A stretch of DNA of 64,000 bases from Streptomyces blattellae (GTDB taxonomy: Bacteria; Actinomycetota; Actinomycetes; Streptomycetales; Streptomycetaceae). Where the stretch lies: NCBI RefSeq assembly GCF_009709555.1, contig NZ_WJBG01000114.1, forward strand, positions 62,001-126,000, given 5' to 3'. Below are positions 39,741-48,025 of this stretch, piece by piece (position 1 is the stretch's first letter; each line of letters starts with the position of its first letter). Under the pieces are notes generated by a model. It was given only the letters and a program-made list of their open reading frames with translations, was not told the origin of the DNA and ran no database searches. The position numbers and the translations under genes are program-made.

Positions 39741-40403
39741 ATGGGCTCCGCCAAGAAGAGCAGCTCCGCAGAGCGCAAGGCGCGAATAGAGGAGATGCGG
39801 CGCGCTGAGCGTGCCCGCGAGCGCCGTAACCGCATCCTCACCATCGCCGCGAGCGTAGTGGTCGTCACCGGTCTCGTCGTCGGCGGTGTCGTGCTGGTGC
39901 AGTCGCAGTCCGACGACGACTCCACGGCGAGCGACTCCAAGGGTACGGGCAAGTTCGTCACGGGCTCGGACGGCGTGAAGACCTGGGACGCGGAGCTGAG
40001 CCGCACCCACGTCACCGAGAACGTGGACTACCCGATGGAGCCCCCGGTCGGCGGCGACCACGACCAGGCGTGGATGAACTGCAACGGCGACGTCTACACC
40101 GAGGAACTCACCAACGTGAACGCCGTGCACTCGCTGGAGCACGGCGCGGTCTGGGTGACGTACACCAGCAAGGCGGCCAAGGAGGACGTGGACGCGCTGA
40201 CGGAGAAGGTGAAGCAGACGCCGTACACGCTGATGAGCCCGTACGAGAACCAGAAGGACCCGATCATGCTCTCGGCGTGGGGCGTCCAGCGCACGGTGAC
40301 GAGCGCGGACGACCCGAATGTCGACAAGTTCTTCGAGAAGTACGTCCAGGGTGAGCAGACGCCCGAGCCGGGCGCCGCCTGCACGGGTGGGCTGGCAGAG
40401 TGA
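39741..40403 (+). CDS. DUF3105 membrane-anchored protein
   Basis: 220 residues. A charged N-terminal coil (SSSAERKARIEEMRRAERARERR) precedes one membrane helix (ILTIAASVVVVTGLVVGGVVLV, about 33-54). The extracytoplasmic DUF3105 (PF11303) domain reads VDYPMEPPVGGDHDQAWMNC, AVHSLEHGAVWVTY, LMSPYENQKDPIMLSAWG and FFEKYVQGEQTPEPGAAC. Its His and Cys residues could bind metal, but no function is established. AGAAGGA precedes ATG 39741. The DUF305 gene overlaps its stop codon. Confidence 0.88.
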   Translation: MGSAKKSSSAERKARIEEMRRAERARERRNRILTIAASVVVVTGLVVGGVVLVQSQSDDDSTASDSKGTGKFVTGSDGVKTWDAELSRTHVTENVDYPMEPPVGGDHDQAWMNCNGDVYTEELTNVNAVHSLEHGAVWVTYTSKAAKEDVDALTEKVKQTPYTLMSPYENQKDPIMLSAWGVQRTVTSADDPNVDKFFEKYVQGEQTPEPGAACTGGLAE

Positions 40404-41026
40404 GGCGGGCGCAGCTCGGCTGGATCGCGGGGGCCGCGGCAGGCGTGCTCGTCGCGGCCGGCGCGATCACCTACGCGGTGGCCGGGGACGGCAACTCCGG
40501 TGTCGAGCCGCCCGCCGCCGACTCGGCGGACGCCGGTTTCGCGCGCGACATGGCCGTACATCATCAGCAGGCCGTGGAGATGTCGTACATCGTGCGCGAT
40601 CGCACCGACGATCCGGATGTGCGGCGACTGGCGTATGACATAGCACAGACGCAGGCCAACCAGCGCGGCATGCTGCTGGGCTGGCTGACCCTGTGGAATC
40701 TGCCGAAGGTGTCGTCGGACCCGCCGATGACCTGGATGGACATGGGCGGCATGGCCTCCGGCGAGGACGGCGCGCTGATGCCCGGCATGGCGACCGACAC
40801 GGAGCTGGAGCGGCTGGGCAAGCTCAACGGCAAGCAGGCCGAGATCTTCTTCCTGCAGCTGATGACGGACCATCACCAGGGCGGTGTCCACATGGCCGAG
40901 GGGTGCGTGGAGCGCTGCGCGGTCGGGGCGGAGAAGGATCTCGCCCAGGGCATGGTGGACGCGCAGGAGTCGGAGATCCAGCTCATGGCGGATCTGCTCA
41001 AGGAGCGTGGCGCCCAGGCGCGTTGA
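40400..41026 (+). CDS. DUF305 exported protein
   Basis: 208 residues. An N-terminal signal or anchor (LGWIAGAAAGVLVAAGAITYAVAG) is followed by a DUF305 four-helix domain (PF03713). It has duplicated His-His motifs in FARDMAVHHQQAVEMSYIV and LMTDHHQGGVHMAEGC, plus a Met-rich loop MTWMDMGGMASGEDGALMPGM. Family members are often linked to copper or metal handling outside the cell. The Met/His composition supports that here, as inference. GTG 40400 overlaps the DUF3105 stop (GTGA), so the two are coupled. Confidence 0.88.
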   Translation: MRRAQLGWIAGAAAGVLVAAGAITYAVAGDGNSGVEPPAADSADAGFARDMAVHHQQAVEMSYIVRDRTDDPDVRRLAYDIAQTQANQRGMLLGWLTLWNLPKVSSDPPMTWMDMGGMASGEDGALMPGMATDTELERLGKLNGKQAEIFFLQLMTDHHQGGVHMAEGCVERCAVGAEKDLAQGMVDAQESEIQLMADLLKERGAQAR

Positions 41027-41036
41027 CCTCCGCCGA

Positions 41037-41081
41037 GGGGACGTGTGCCGGGGGGACGTGTGCCGGGGGGACGTATGCCGC
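41037..41081 (+). repeat. three tandem copies of a 15 bp unit
   Basis: GGGGACGTGTGCCGG repeated at 41037, 41052 and (with changes) 41067, directly after the DUF305 stop. No hairpin forms, so it does not look like a terminator. Confidence 0.7.
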
Positions 41082-41218
41082 AAATCCCTTGCGTATACGG
41101 TTCCTTGGGTGCTTCTTGGACCAGCCATTCCCCCCGGATTCCCCTGGCATGAACGGTTCACCGCGAGAGTGGCCACCGTCGAGTGATCACTCGCGACGAA
41201 CCGCATCCAGGGGGTTCC

Positions 41219-43165
41219 ATGAGATCCAACCGCGCCAGGGCACGCGCCGTGGCGGGCATCGCGGCGACACTGCCGATGCTCGCCGGGGCGCTGGCCTTCG
41301 GCATACCCGCGGCGCACGCCGCGGACAACCCGGGCCGGGACCTGCTCGCGGGCACCAAGCCCTCGTGGGCCACGACCAAGGCCGACAAGGGGGCCGCGCC
41401 GGACAGCTCCGCGGTCTCCGCCCGGGTCTACCTCGCCGGCCGCGACGCCGCCGGCCTTGCCGCGTACGCCAAGGCCGTGTCCGACCCGCACTCGGCCTCG
41501 TACGGCACATACCTGAGCGCTGATCAGGCGCAGGCCCGCTTCGGTGCGACCGCGGAGCAGACCGCCGCCGTCAAGGCGTGGCTGACGTCCGCGGGACTGA
41601 AGGTCACCGGTGTCACACAGCACTACGTCTCCGTGACCGGTGACGTGGCCGCCGCCGAGAAGGCGTTCGGCACCCAGCTGCGCACCTATGCCAAGGGCGC
41701 GAAGACCTACCGCGCGCCCGCGAAGGCCGCGTCCGTGCCCGGCAGTCTGAACGGCGCCGTCCTGACCGTCACCGGCCTGGACGACGCCCCGCACCGGGCG
41801 AGCCACCACGACCAGCTGCCCGGGCCGTCCACGGTGTTCAAGAACGCCGGGCCGTTCTCCTCGTACTACGGCTCGAACCTCGCGAGCACACTGCCGGACG
41901 CGTACGGCACCAAGATCCCGTACGCCGTCCAGGGCTACACCGGCAAGCAGTTGCGGGCCGCGTACGGCGCGGGCTCGCACACGGGCAAGGGGGTGCGGGT
42001 CGCCATCACCGACGCGTACGCCTCGCCGACCATCGCGCAGGACGCGTCGACCTACGCGAAGAAGCACGGCGACGCCGCCTGGAAGGCCGGCCGGCTGAGC
42101 CAGGTGCTGCCCGAGAAGTACACGCACACCGGCGCCGACGAGTGCGACGCCGCCGGCTGGTACGGCGAGGAGACCCTCGACGTCGAGGCCGTGCACGCGG
42201 TCGCGCCGGACGCGGACGTCACGTACGTGGGCGCCGCGTCCTGCCAGGACGACGACCTGCTCGACTCGCTCAGCAAGATCGTCGACAACCACCTCGCCGA
42301 CATCGTCTCCAACTCCTGGGGCGAGACCGAGGCCAGTCAGACGCCGGACCTCGCGGCCGCCTACGACCAGGTCTTCCAGCTCGGCGCGGTCGAGGGCATC
42401 GGCTTCTACTTCTCCTCCGGCGACAACGGCGACGAGGTCGCCGCGACCGGTACGAAGCAGGTCGACACCCCGGCAGACTCGGCGTGGGTGACGGCGGTCG
42501 GCGGTACGTCGCTGGCGGTCGGCAAGGGCGACACGTATCTGTGGGAGACCGGCTGGGGCACCCAGCGGGCTGCGCTGTCGGACGACGGCACCAGCTGGGC
42601 GGGCTTCCCGGGCGCGTTCACCTCGGGCGCGGGCGGCGGCACCAGCAGGACGGTCGCCGAGCCCTTCTACCAGCAGGGTGCCGTGCCGTCCTCGCTGGCG
42701 CAGGCGAACAGCTCCGCCGGCAACCGCGTCGTCCCGGACATCGCGGCCATCGCCGACCCGAACACCGGGTTCCTCGTCGGCCAGACGCAGACCTTCCCGG
42801 ACGGATCGCAGCAGTACAGCGAGTACCGCATCGGCGGCACCTCGCTCGCCGCGCCGGTCATCGCTGCGGTGCAGGCGCTGGCGCAGGAGGCGCGCGGCGG
42901 TGCGGCGATCGGGTTCGCCAACCCGGCGATCTACGCCAGGTACGGCTCGACGGCGTACCACGACGTCACGGACGCCCCCACCGGCTCCGGACTCGCCGTG
43001 GCCCGCGTCGACTTCGTCAACGGCTACGACGCGAGCGGCGGCCTGACCACGTCCGTGCGCACCCTCGGCGCGGACAGCTCGCTGAAGGCGGTCAAGGGGT
43101 ACGACGACGTGACGGGCGTGGGGACGCCCGCGGGCGGCTATGTGGAGTCGTACCGCCGACGGTGA
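41219..43165 (+). CDS. secreted S53 (sedolisin/kumamolisin) serine-carboxyl peptidase
   Basis: 648 residues. A signal peptide ends near AHA-A. A pro-domain (about 55-200) has YLAGRDAAGLAAYAKAVSDP, YLSADQAQARFGAT and YVSVTGDVAAAEKAFGT. The catalytic domain begins near 225. Catalytic Glu317 and Asp321 are in YGEETLDVEAVH with the family four-residue spacing, and Ser542 is in RIGGTSLAAP. SNSWGETEA and GFYFSSGDNGDEVA fit the oxyanion-Asp and substrate regions. The enzyme would be an extracellular protease active at low pH after pro-domain cleavage. ATG 41219 is preferred over a longer frame from 41183. Tandem repeats follow the stop. Confidence 0.93.
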   Translation: MRSNRARARAVAGIAATLPMLAGALAFGIPAAHAADNPGRDLLAGTKPSWATTKADKGAAPDSSAVSARVYLAGRDAAGLAAYAKAVSDPHSASYGTYLSADQAQARFGATAEQTAAVKAWLTSAGLKVTGVTQHYVSVTGDVAAAEKAFGTQLRTYAKGAKTYRAPAKAASVPGSLNGAVLTVTGLDDAPHRASHHDQLPGPSTVFKNAGPFSSYYGSNLASTLPDAYGTKIPYAVQGYTGKQLRAAYGAGSHTGKGVRVAITDAYASPTIAQDASTYAKKHGDAAWKAGRLSQVLPEKYTHTGADECDAAGWYGEETLDVEAVHAVAPDADVTYVGAASCQDDDLLDSLSKIVDNHLADIVSNSWGETEASQTPDLAAAYDQVFQLGAVEGIGFYFSSGDNGDEVAATGTKQVDTPADSAWVTAVGGTSLAVGKGDTYLWETGWGTQRAALSDDGTSWAGFPGAFTSGAGGGTSRTVAEPFYQQGAVPSSLAQANSSAGNRVVPDIAAIADPNTGFLVGQTQTFPDGSQQYSEYRIGGTSLAAPVIAAVQALAQEARGGAAIGFANPAIYARYGSTAYHDVTDAPTGSGLAVARVDFVNGYDASGGLTTSVRTLGADSSLKAVKGYDDVTGVGTPAGGYVESYRRR

Positions 43166-43174
43166 CCGATGGAC

Positions 43175-43232
43175 CGATCGGCGGTGACCGGTTGGTCGAT
43201 CGGCGGTGACCGGTTGGTCGATCGGCGGTGAC
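43175..43232. repeat. 2.6 tandem copies of a 22 bp unit between S53 and nadE
   Basis: CGATCGGCGGTGACCGGTTG plus GT at 43175-43196 and 43197-43218, then 14 bases of a third copy. It is followed by a GGCGTGGGGT decamer run up to about 43272. It lies just upstream of nadE. Confidence 0.8.
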
Positions 43233-43323
43233 TGACGGATGAGGTGGGGTGGCGTGGGGTGGCGTGGGGTGCGCCACAACCCGCGCCACCCCATCGCGTC
43301 GCTCTGACGATTACACTGGGCGC

Positions 43324-45078
43324 GTGCCTCAACTTCGTCTCGCTCTGAACCAGATCGACTCACGCGTCGGTGACCTCGCCGGGAACGCCGAGACGGTCGT
43401 CCGCTGGACCCGGCACTCCGCCGAGCAGGGGGCGCATCTCGTGGCGTTCCCGGAGATGGTGCTGACCGGCTATCCAGTCGAGGACCTGGCCCTGCGACCG
43501 TCCTTCGTCGAGGCCTCCCGCGCCGCCCTGCGCGACCTGGCCGCGCGCCTCGCCGACGAGGGCTTCGGGGAGCTGCCGGTGATCGTCGGCTATCTCGACC
43601 GTTCGGAGGCCGCCCGGCCGAAGTTCGGCCAGCCGGCCGGGGCCCCGCGCAACGCGGGGGCGGTGCTGCACCGCGGCGAGGTCGTGCTGACGTATGCCAA
43701 GCACCACCTCCCCAACTACGGCGTCTTCGACGAGTTCCGCTACTTCGTGCCCGGCGACACCATGCCGGTCGTGCGGGTGCACGGGGTGGATGTGGCCCTC
43801 GCCATCTGCGAGGACCTCTGGCAGGACGGCGGCCGGGTGCCGGCGGCGCGTTCGGCCGAGGCGGGCCTGCTGCTGTCGATCAACGCCTCGCCGTACGAGC
43901 GCGACAAGGACGACACCCGCCTCGAACTGGTCCGCAAGCGCGCCCAGGAGGCGGGCTGCACCACGGCGTATCTGGCCATGATCGGCGGGCAGGACGAGCT
44001 GGTCTTCGACGGCGACTCGATCGTGGTCGACCGCGACGGAGAGGTGATCGCACGGGCGCCGCAGTTCGCGGAGGGCTGTGTGGTCCTGGACCTGGACCTG
44101 CCGGCGGCGTCGGCCCAGGCACCCACCGGCGTGGTCGACGACGGCCTGCGCATCGACCGGCTGGTGCTGTCCGAGGAGCCCCTCGCCCCGTACGAGCCGG
44201 AACTGACCGGCGGCTACGCGGACCGGCTGGACGACGACGAGGAGGTGTACTCGGCGCTGGTGGTGGGCCTGCGGGCCTACGCCGCGAAGAACGGCTTCAC
44301 GTCGGTCCTGATCGGTCTCTCCGGTGGCATCGACTCGGCCCTCGTGGCGGCGATCGCCTGCGACGCCCTCGGCGCGCAGAACGTGTACGGCGTCTCCATG
44401 CCGTCCAAGTACTCCTCCGACCATTCCAGGGGCGACGCGGCGGAGCTGGCGCGGCGGACGGGGCTGAACTTCCGTACCGTGCCGATCGAGCCGATGTTCG
44501 ACGCGTACATGGGCTCGCTGGGCCTGTCCGGCCTGGCCGAGGAGAACCTCCAGTCCCGGCTGCGCGGCACCATGCTGATGGCGATCTCCAACCAGGAGGG
44601 CCACATCGTTCTCGCCCCCGGCAACAAGTCGGAACTGGCGGTGGGCTATTCGACGCTGTACGGCGACTCGGTCGGCGCGTACGGCCCCATCAAGGACGTC
44701 TACAAGACGTCGATCTTCCGCCTCGCCGAGTGGCGCAACCGGGCTGCCGCCGAGCGCGGGCAGACGCCGCCGATCCCGGAGAACTCGATCACCAAGCCGC
44801 CGAGCGCGGAACTCCGCCCCGGACAGGTCGACACGGACTCCCTGCCGGACTACCCCGTCCTCGACGCGATCCTGGAACGCTACGTCGACCGCGACGAGGG
44901 CGCCGACACCATCGTCGCCGCCGGGTTCGACCGGGCGCTGGTCACCAGGACACTGCGCATGGTCGACACCGCGGAGTACAAGCGGCGGCAGTATCCGCCG
45001 GGGACGAAGATCTCCCCGAAGGGCTTCGGGAAGGACCGGCGGCTGCCGATCACGAACGGGTGGCGGGAGACGGCGTAG
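43324..45078 (+). CDS. nadE: glutamine-dependent NAD+ synthetase
   Basis: 584 residues in two domains. The N-terminal nitrilase-type glutaminase (about 1-280) has the triad Glu44 in FPEMVLTGYP, Lys126 in AKHHLPNYG and Cys162 in LAICEDLWQ. The C-terminal ATP-pyrophosphatase synthetase (about 300-584) has the P-loop LIGLSGGIDSALVAA (Ser333), SMPSKYSSDHS and ILAPGNKSELAVGYSTLYGD. It amidates nicotinic acid adenine dinucleotide using ammonia channelled from glutamine, the last step of NAD synthesis. GTG 43324 is the start. The gene stands alone, with repeats upstream. Confidence 0.96.
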   Translation: MPQLRLALNQIDSRVGDLAGNAETVVRWTRHSAEQGAHLVAFPEMVLTGYPVEDLALRPSFVEASRAALRDLAARLADEGFGELPVIVGYLDRSEAARPKFGQPAGAPRNAGAVLHRGEVVLTYAKHHLPNYGVFDEFRYFVPGDTMPVVRVHGVDVALAICEDLWQDGGRVPAARSAEAGLLLSINASPYERDKDDTRLELVRKRAQEAGCTTAYLAMIGGQDELVFDGDSIVVDRDGEVIARAPQFAEGCVVLDLDLPAASAQAPTGVVDDGLRIDRLVLSEEPLAPYEPELTGGYADRLDDDEEVYSALVVGLRAYAAKNGFTSVLIGLSGGIDSALVAAIACDALGAQNVYGVSMPSKYSSDHSRGDAAELARRTGLNFRTVPIEPMFDAYMGSLGLSGLAEENLQSRLRGTMLMAISNQEGHIVLAPGNKSELAVGYSTLYGDSVGAYGPIKDVYKTSIFRLAEWRNRAAAERGQTPPIPENSITKPPSAELRPGQVDTDSLPDYPVLDAILERYVDRDEGADTIVAAGFDRALVTRTLRMVDTAEYKRRQYPPGTKISPKGFGKDRRLPITNGWRETA

Positions 45079-45417
45079 GCGAGCCGACGGCGGAACGCGG
45101 CCAGGCCAGCGTGATCGGGTCACGGAAGGCGGCGACATCCGGGTGGGCGTTGAGGTGCGGGTTCACCGGTGGTGTCACCGGCGGGGCCTGACCAACGGAA
45201 CTCGGGCACACACCCCGGAATGGCTTTCAGCACGCGACCACAGGTGCTGCGTAGCCGCTTCGTGTGCCGGTCCGGGACCGGTCCCGAGTCGTGGGGACTA
45301 GCTTGCGCACCTGGGGCGATGGGCAAGTGCGAATGGAGGCGTGTTCAAGGACTCTCCGTGTGCGCGGCCGCCCGCTGCACGGGTCGGCTGGGTGACCGTC
45401 GAGTGCATGAGTTGTCG
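45079..45417. other. stretch downstream of nadE at the island border
   Basis: About 340 bases with no supported gene. A reverse frame reads NPHLNAHPDVAAFRDPITLA, which could be a relic tail, but nothing upstream supports it. It marks the change from core sequence to the accessory island. Confidence 0.4.
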
Positions 45418-46128
45418 TCAGGTGATCGGCCGGGTGGCGGGAATGCTGGAGCCGGTTCGGTGAGTGTCGATTGCAGCGCGTGCTGGTTCGGTGCAGCCGT
45501 ATCCGCTCAGGACGAGTGTTCGATGGCACCGGCTGAGCTGGTGCACTTCCCGTCGCGCCCATCCGGTGCCGAGATCGCTGAGGTGGGCGTCGGTGAGCTC
45601 CAGGTGAAGCGGGGCCTCATCGGACGGGCCGCTGTCGTCGGTCTGCCATTCAGGGGCCTCGTTGTGACCGTGCTCGGAGCCGACGCGAACGAGTGCGTAG
45701 AACACCCCCGTCGGCCTCAGCCACCGGCCCACGTCCGTGAGGAGCCGGCCCGGTTCCAGGTACGGGAGGCCGTAGCGGCAGGTCACGACATCGAGAGTCC
45801 CGGGAACAAGCTCGGCGGGGATGGGATCGGCGACGATGTCCCAGAGCGCGTACGACAGTCGGCCGCACGGCCCTGCGGTTTCGGCTTGCCGCAGTGCCTC
45901 GTCAGAGAAGTCGTAGCCGGTCACCGTCATGCCCCAGTCGGCAAGTTGCCGTGTCCATGCGCCCGTTCCGCACGCGAGATCAATGGCGGTCATGCCGGTG
46001 CGCGCGGCGACAGCCTCCTGGAAGTGCTCGGTCTCGGCGGGACTGACGGAGGTCGGCGGGCCTGCTGCAGTCCACAGGTTCCAGTCAGCGGCCGACAACC
46101 GGCAGCTTCTCCGGGCGGCAGTGGTCAT
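45418..46128 (-). CDS. class I SAM-dependent methyltransferase
   Basis: 236 residues. The Rossmann-type methyltransferase core has motif I AIDLACGTGAWTRQLADWG (about 49-67), the acidic loop GYDFSDEALRQAE, and motif II/III stretches LDVVTCRYGLPYL and VGRWLRPTGVFYALV. No acceptor-specific motif is recognised, so the target is probably a small molecule. GGAGGT lies 5 bases before ATG 46128. A 46-codon frame ends over this start (ATGA). It is transcribed away from the XRE-peptidase operon, with about 680 bases and paired operators between them. The island context suggests it modifies the same metabolite as the FAD monooxygenase; that is inference. Confidence 0.85.
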   Translation of the reverse strand: MTTAARRSCRLSAADWNLWTAAGPPTSVSPAETEHFQEAVAARTGMTAIDLACGTGAWTRQLADWGMTVTGYDFSDEALRQAETAGPCGRLSYALWDIVADPIPAELVPGTLDVVTCRYGLPYLEPGRLLTDVGRWLRPTGVFYALVRVGSEHGHNEAPEWQTDDSGPSDEAPLHLELTDAHLSDLGTGWARREVHQLSRCHRTLVLSGYGCTEPARAAIDTHRTGSSIPATRPIT

Positions 46129-46265
46129 GGTGTGACCTCCGGTGGTTCGTCGGTGCAGCCGATCAGGCGCAGCCGCTTCAGTTCGAAGCAGCGACTGACG
46201 ACCCCGTCCTCAGGCCCACCGAACAGGTTCACCGGCGAGCGTTCATCCGGCAGTTGCGGATCCAT
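46125..46265 (-). CDS. possible 46-residue small protein coupled to the methyltransferase
   Basis: An open frame MDPQLPDERSPVNLFGGPED continues through VSRCFELKRLRLIGC and ends EPPEVTP. Its TGA overlaps the methyltransferase ATG in an ATGA arrangement. Third positions are mostly G or C, as in real genes here. An in-frame stop lies about 65 bases upstream of the start, so the ORF is not an extension of something longer. No good ribosome site precedes ATG 46265, which weakens the call. It could be a leader peptide, a small biosynthetic accessory protein, a precursor peptide, or chance. I do not recognise a family. Confidence 0.35.
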   Translation of the reverse strand: MDPQLPDERSPVNLFGGPEDGVVSRCFELKRLRLIGCTDEPPEVTP

Positions 46266-46580
46266 GGCGGACAGGGCAGCCTGCGGTTCACGCGTGGGGA
46301 GGCGCTTCCTCGGCTGGGCGGGCTGGCTCGGTCATGGGCGCACTCGTCGCCGAGACTGCGCGCGCCACTGGCAACACGGACGTTCGGGGCTGCCGCCGTG
46401 CGTACGGGTGTGCGTCGACGGACTGCTCATAAGCACATCCTTCCTGCGGAATGGCGCGGTGGGAGCGAGCGCAGGCAGGTCCGCTCACGCCGCCGGATCT
46501 CTGCCTGCGGCGCCTGGGCTGGTGCCGCATGACCCGCTGCCCTTGTTCGGTGATATTGCTACGCGCAAACACCACGTGTC
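46266..46580. other. intergenic region left of the paired operators
   Basis: About 315 bases with only weakly supported short reverse frames (for example 46288-46575, Arg-rich). No repeat or clear promoter is recognised. It may carry the untranslated leader of the methyltransferase transcript. Confidence 0.35.
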
Positions 46581-46611
46581 AACGATCGTTTTAGAGTTCA
46601 GAACTATCGTT
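46581..46611. promoter_or_regulatory. operator pair A (AACGATCGTT, 21 bp apart)
   Basis: AACGATCGTT at 46581-46590 and AACTATCGTT at 46602-46611. The first is a perfect palindrome and the second has one mismatch. The 21 bp start-to-start spacing puts both on one DNA face. Confidence 0.7.
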
Positions 46612-46699
46612 CATAAATGCGAGCAGGCGAGGCGTTTCCGCCCGGCACTTGCCGGGGCGAAAGGCCTGTCCCTTTCTTGGGTGAACGTGCCGGAATGCT

Positions 46700-46730
46700 A
46701 ACGATCGCTTAAGGTCAGTAAACGATCGTT
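46700..46730. promoter_or_regulatory. operator pair B (AACGATCGTT, 21 bp apart)
   Basis: AACGATCGCT at 46700-46709 and AACGATCGTT at 46721-46730, the same 21 bp spacing as pair A. It sits about 80 bases before the XRE gene start, where a repressor site is expected. Confidence 0.72.
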
Positions 46731-46808
46731 GTGGAGTGGGCGGGGTTGCGCGTACGCTGCCACGTACACGCAGGAGAGCCGCCCCCCGGGCCTTCAGGGA
46801 GACCGTCG

Positions 46809-47420
46809 TTGGAGCCATACACGTCACTGACCGAGACGCTTCAGCGCCTCGATGAGCTCATCCGCGAGCGCGGCTTGAATCGATCGGACATCCTCAGCCC
46901 GCAGGCACTGGCAGTCGGGACGGCACTGCCGGAAAGTACTGTCCGCCGCCTGCTCAAAGGCCACCCGGCACCGGCCGACACGGTCAGTGAGCGAGTCTGC
47001 GCCCGCATGAAGGCGGTCAGCGACGCCCATCTGGCCCGCACCGGTAGGCGCATGTCGGACCTGGCCGCCGACATCTCCAAACGCCTGGGAATCTCCGATG
47101 TCTGGGCACGCTCGGTCTGCGACGGCAAGAAGACACCCAACATCGAACTCCTGCACCATCTGGTGGGGTACTTCGGCATCAAGGGCGGCGAGTCGTTCTT
47201 CACGGCGTCGGCCGACGAAGCACTCAACCACGTGTTGCTGCCCATTCTGCGGCGGCTCGATAACCCCGAGCCGGACCCCGTAGCGGCGTTGCTGGACCGC
47301 TACGGCGTGAAAAGCGCGGATCTGCGGCTGCACGGCTCCATGCCACGTCAACAACTGGAGAGGATCCTGGAGAGTGTGCTGCGGTCGGTGCTGCCCGAGG
47401 AGGGAGACACCAAGCGATGA
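46809..47420 (+). CDS. XRE-type helix-turn-helix regulator of the accessory operon
   Basis: 203 residues. There are two helix-turn-helix-like segments: QALAVGTALPESTVRRLLKG (about 32-51), and DLAADISKRLGISDVWARSV followed by CDGKKTPNIELLHHLVGYFG (about 80-120), the second being clearly XRE-like. The C-terminal third is helical, with a basic end. TTG 46809 follows GGGAG with 7 bases spacing. The next gene begins inside its stop (ATGA). Proteins of this class next to ImmA/IrrE peptidases are usually repressors removed by proteolysis. The paired palindromes upstream are its likely sites. Confidence 0.8.
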   Translation: MEPYTSLTETLQRLDELIRERGLNRSDILSPQALAVGTALPESTVRRLLKGHPAPADTVSERVCARMKAVSDAHLARTGRRMSDLAADISKRLGISDVWARSVCDGKKTPNIELLHHLVGYFGIKGGESFFTASADEALNHVLLPILRRLDNPEPDPVAALLDRYGVKSADLRLHGSMPRQQLERILESVLRSVLPEEGDTKR

Positions 47421-48025
47421 GCACGAAGGCGATGAAGTCCCTGCTGAGCGACCTGGGCAAGGAAGCATCGAAGTCGCTCCAGCGGCCTGCCGCCCCCCGG
47501 GACGTCATGGAGGAGTTCTGCCGGGCAATGAGCGTCCGCAAAGGCCGGCCCATCACACTCGCATTCCGCGCCTTCCCGCCGGACATCGCGGTGTCGGGCA
47601 TGCGCCTGGACCTCGGGGACCGTTCCATCATCGTCGTCGAGGACCGCACTGTGCCCGAGGCCCAGCTGGTCATTCTCGGCCACGAGCTGTGGCACGAAGA
47701 GGAAGAGGACCGGGGTCATCACGTGGCCGGGCTGCCGGCAGCCGCCCGCACGCTCACCGCGGCCCAGCCTCCGGAAGCCGTTCGCCGGGCCGTCGAGCAG
47801 ATACTCGACGAACACGAAGTGCCCCGCGAGGCCATCCTCACCGTGGCGCCCCGGGCGGAATCCGCCGCCGATCACGAGGTCGACGCGGAGACCTTCGGCC
47901 TGCTCTTCGGCCGTGAAGTACGCCCCTGGATGAAGGGACGGTACGCGGAAGGACCGGTCAGCGCCGCGACCGTCGAGGGACGCATCAACCTCTCCCTCCT
48001 CAACCGCAGCGGACGCATCCTGTGA
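47417..48025 (+). CDS. ImmA/IrrE-like zinc metallopeptidase
   Basis: 202 residues. The zincin motif HELWH (HExxH) is in QLVILGHELWHEEEEDRG, near residue 94. A downstream acidic segment ADHEVDAETFGLLFG supplies the likely third ligand (Glu) and matches the ExxA/F pattern of the ImmA/IrrE family. The strand before the helix, RSIIVVEDRTVPEAQL, is also typical. Known relatives cleave XRE repressors or DdrO when activated. Here the preceding gene encodes an XRE protein with a 4-base overlap, so it is the obvious substrate. The gene that follows overlaps through GTGA. Confidence 0.82.
   Translation: MSTKAMKSLLSDLGKEASKSLQRPAAPRDVMEEFCRAMSVRKGRPITLAFRAFPPDIAVSGMRLDLGDRSIIVVEDRTVPEAQLVILGHELWHEEEEDRGHHVAGLPAAARTLTAAQPPEAVRRAVEQILDEHEVPREAILTVAPRAESAADHEVDAETFGLLFGREVRPWMKGRYAEGPVSAATVEGRINLSLLNRSGRIL

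Noticed and set aside
46581-46730. AACGATCGTT copies considered as a phage attachment or replication-origin array
   Set aside because: No integrase, replication gene or DnaA-box consensus is near; the 21 bp pairing and promoter position fit operators better.
46809-48025. Interpreting the XRE and peptidase genes as a simple toxin-antitoxin pair
   Set aside because: The second protein has an HExxH zincin motif of ImmA type rather than a toxin fold, and both are fused by overlap to membrane and enzyme genes.
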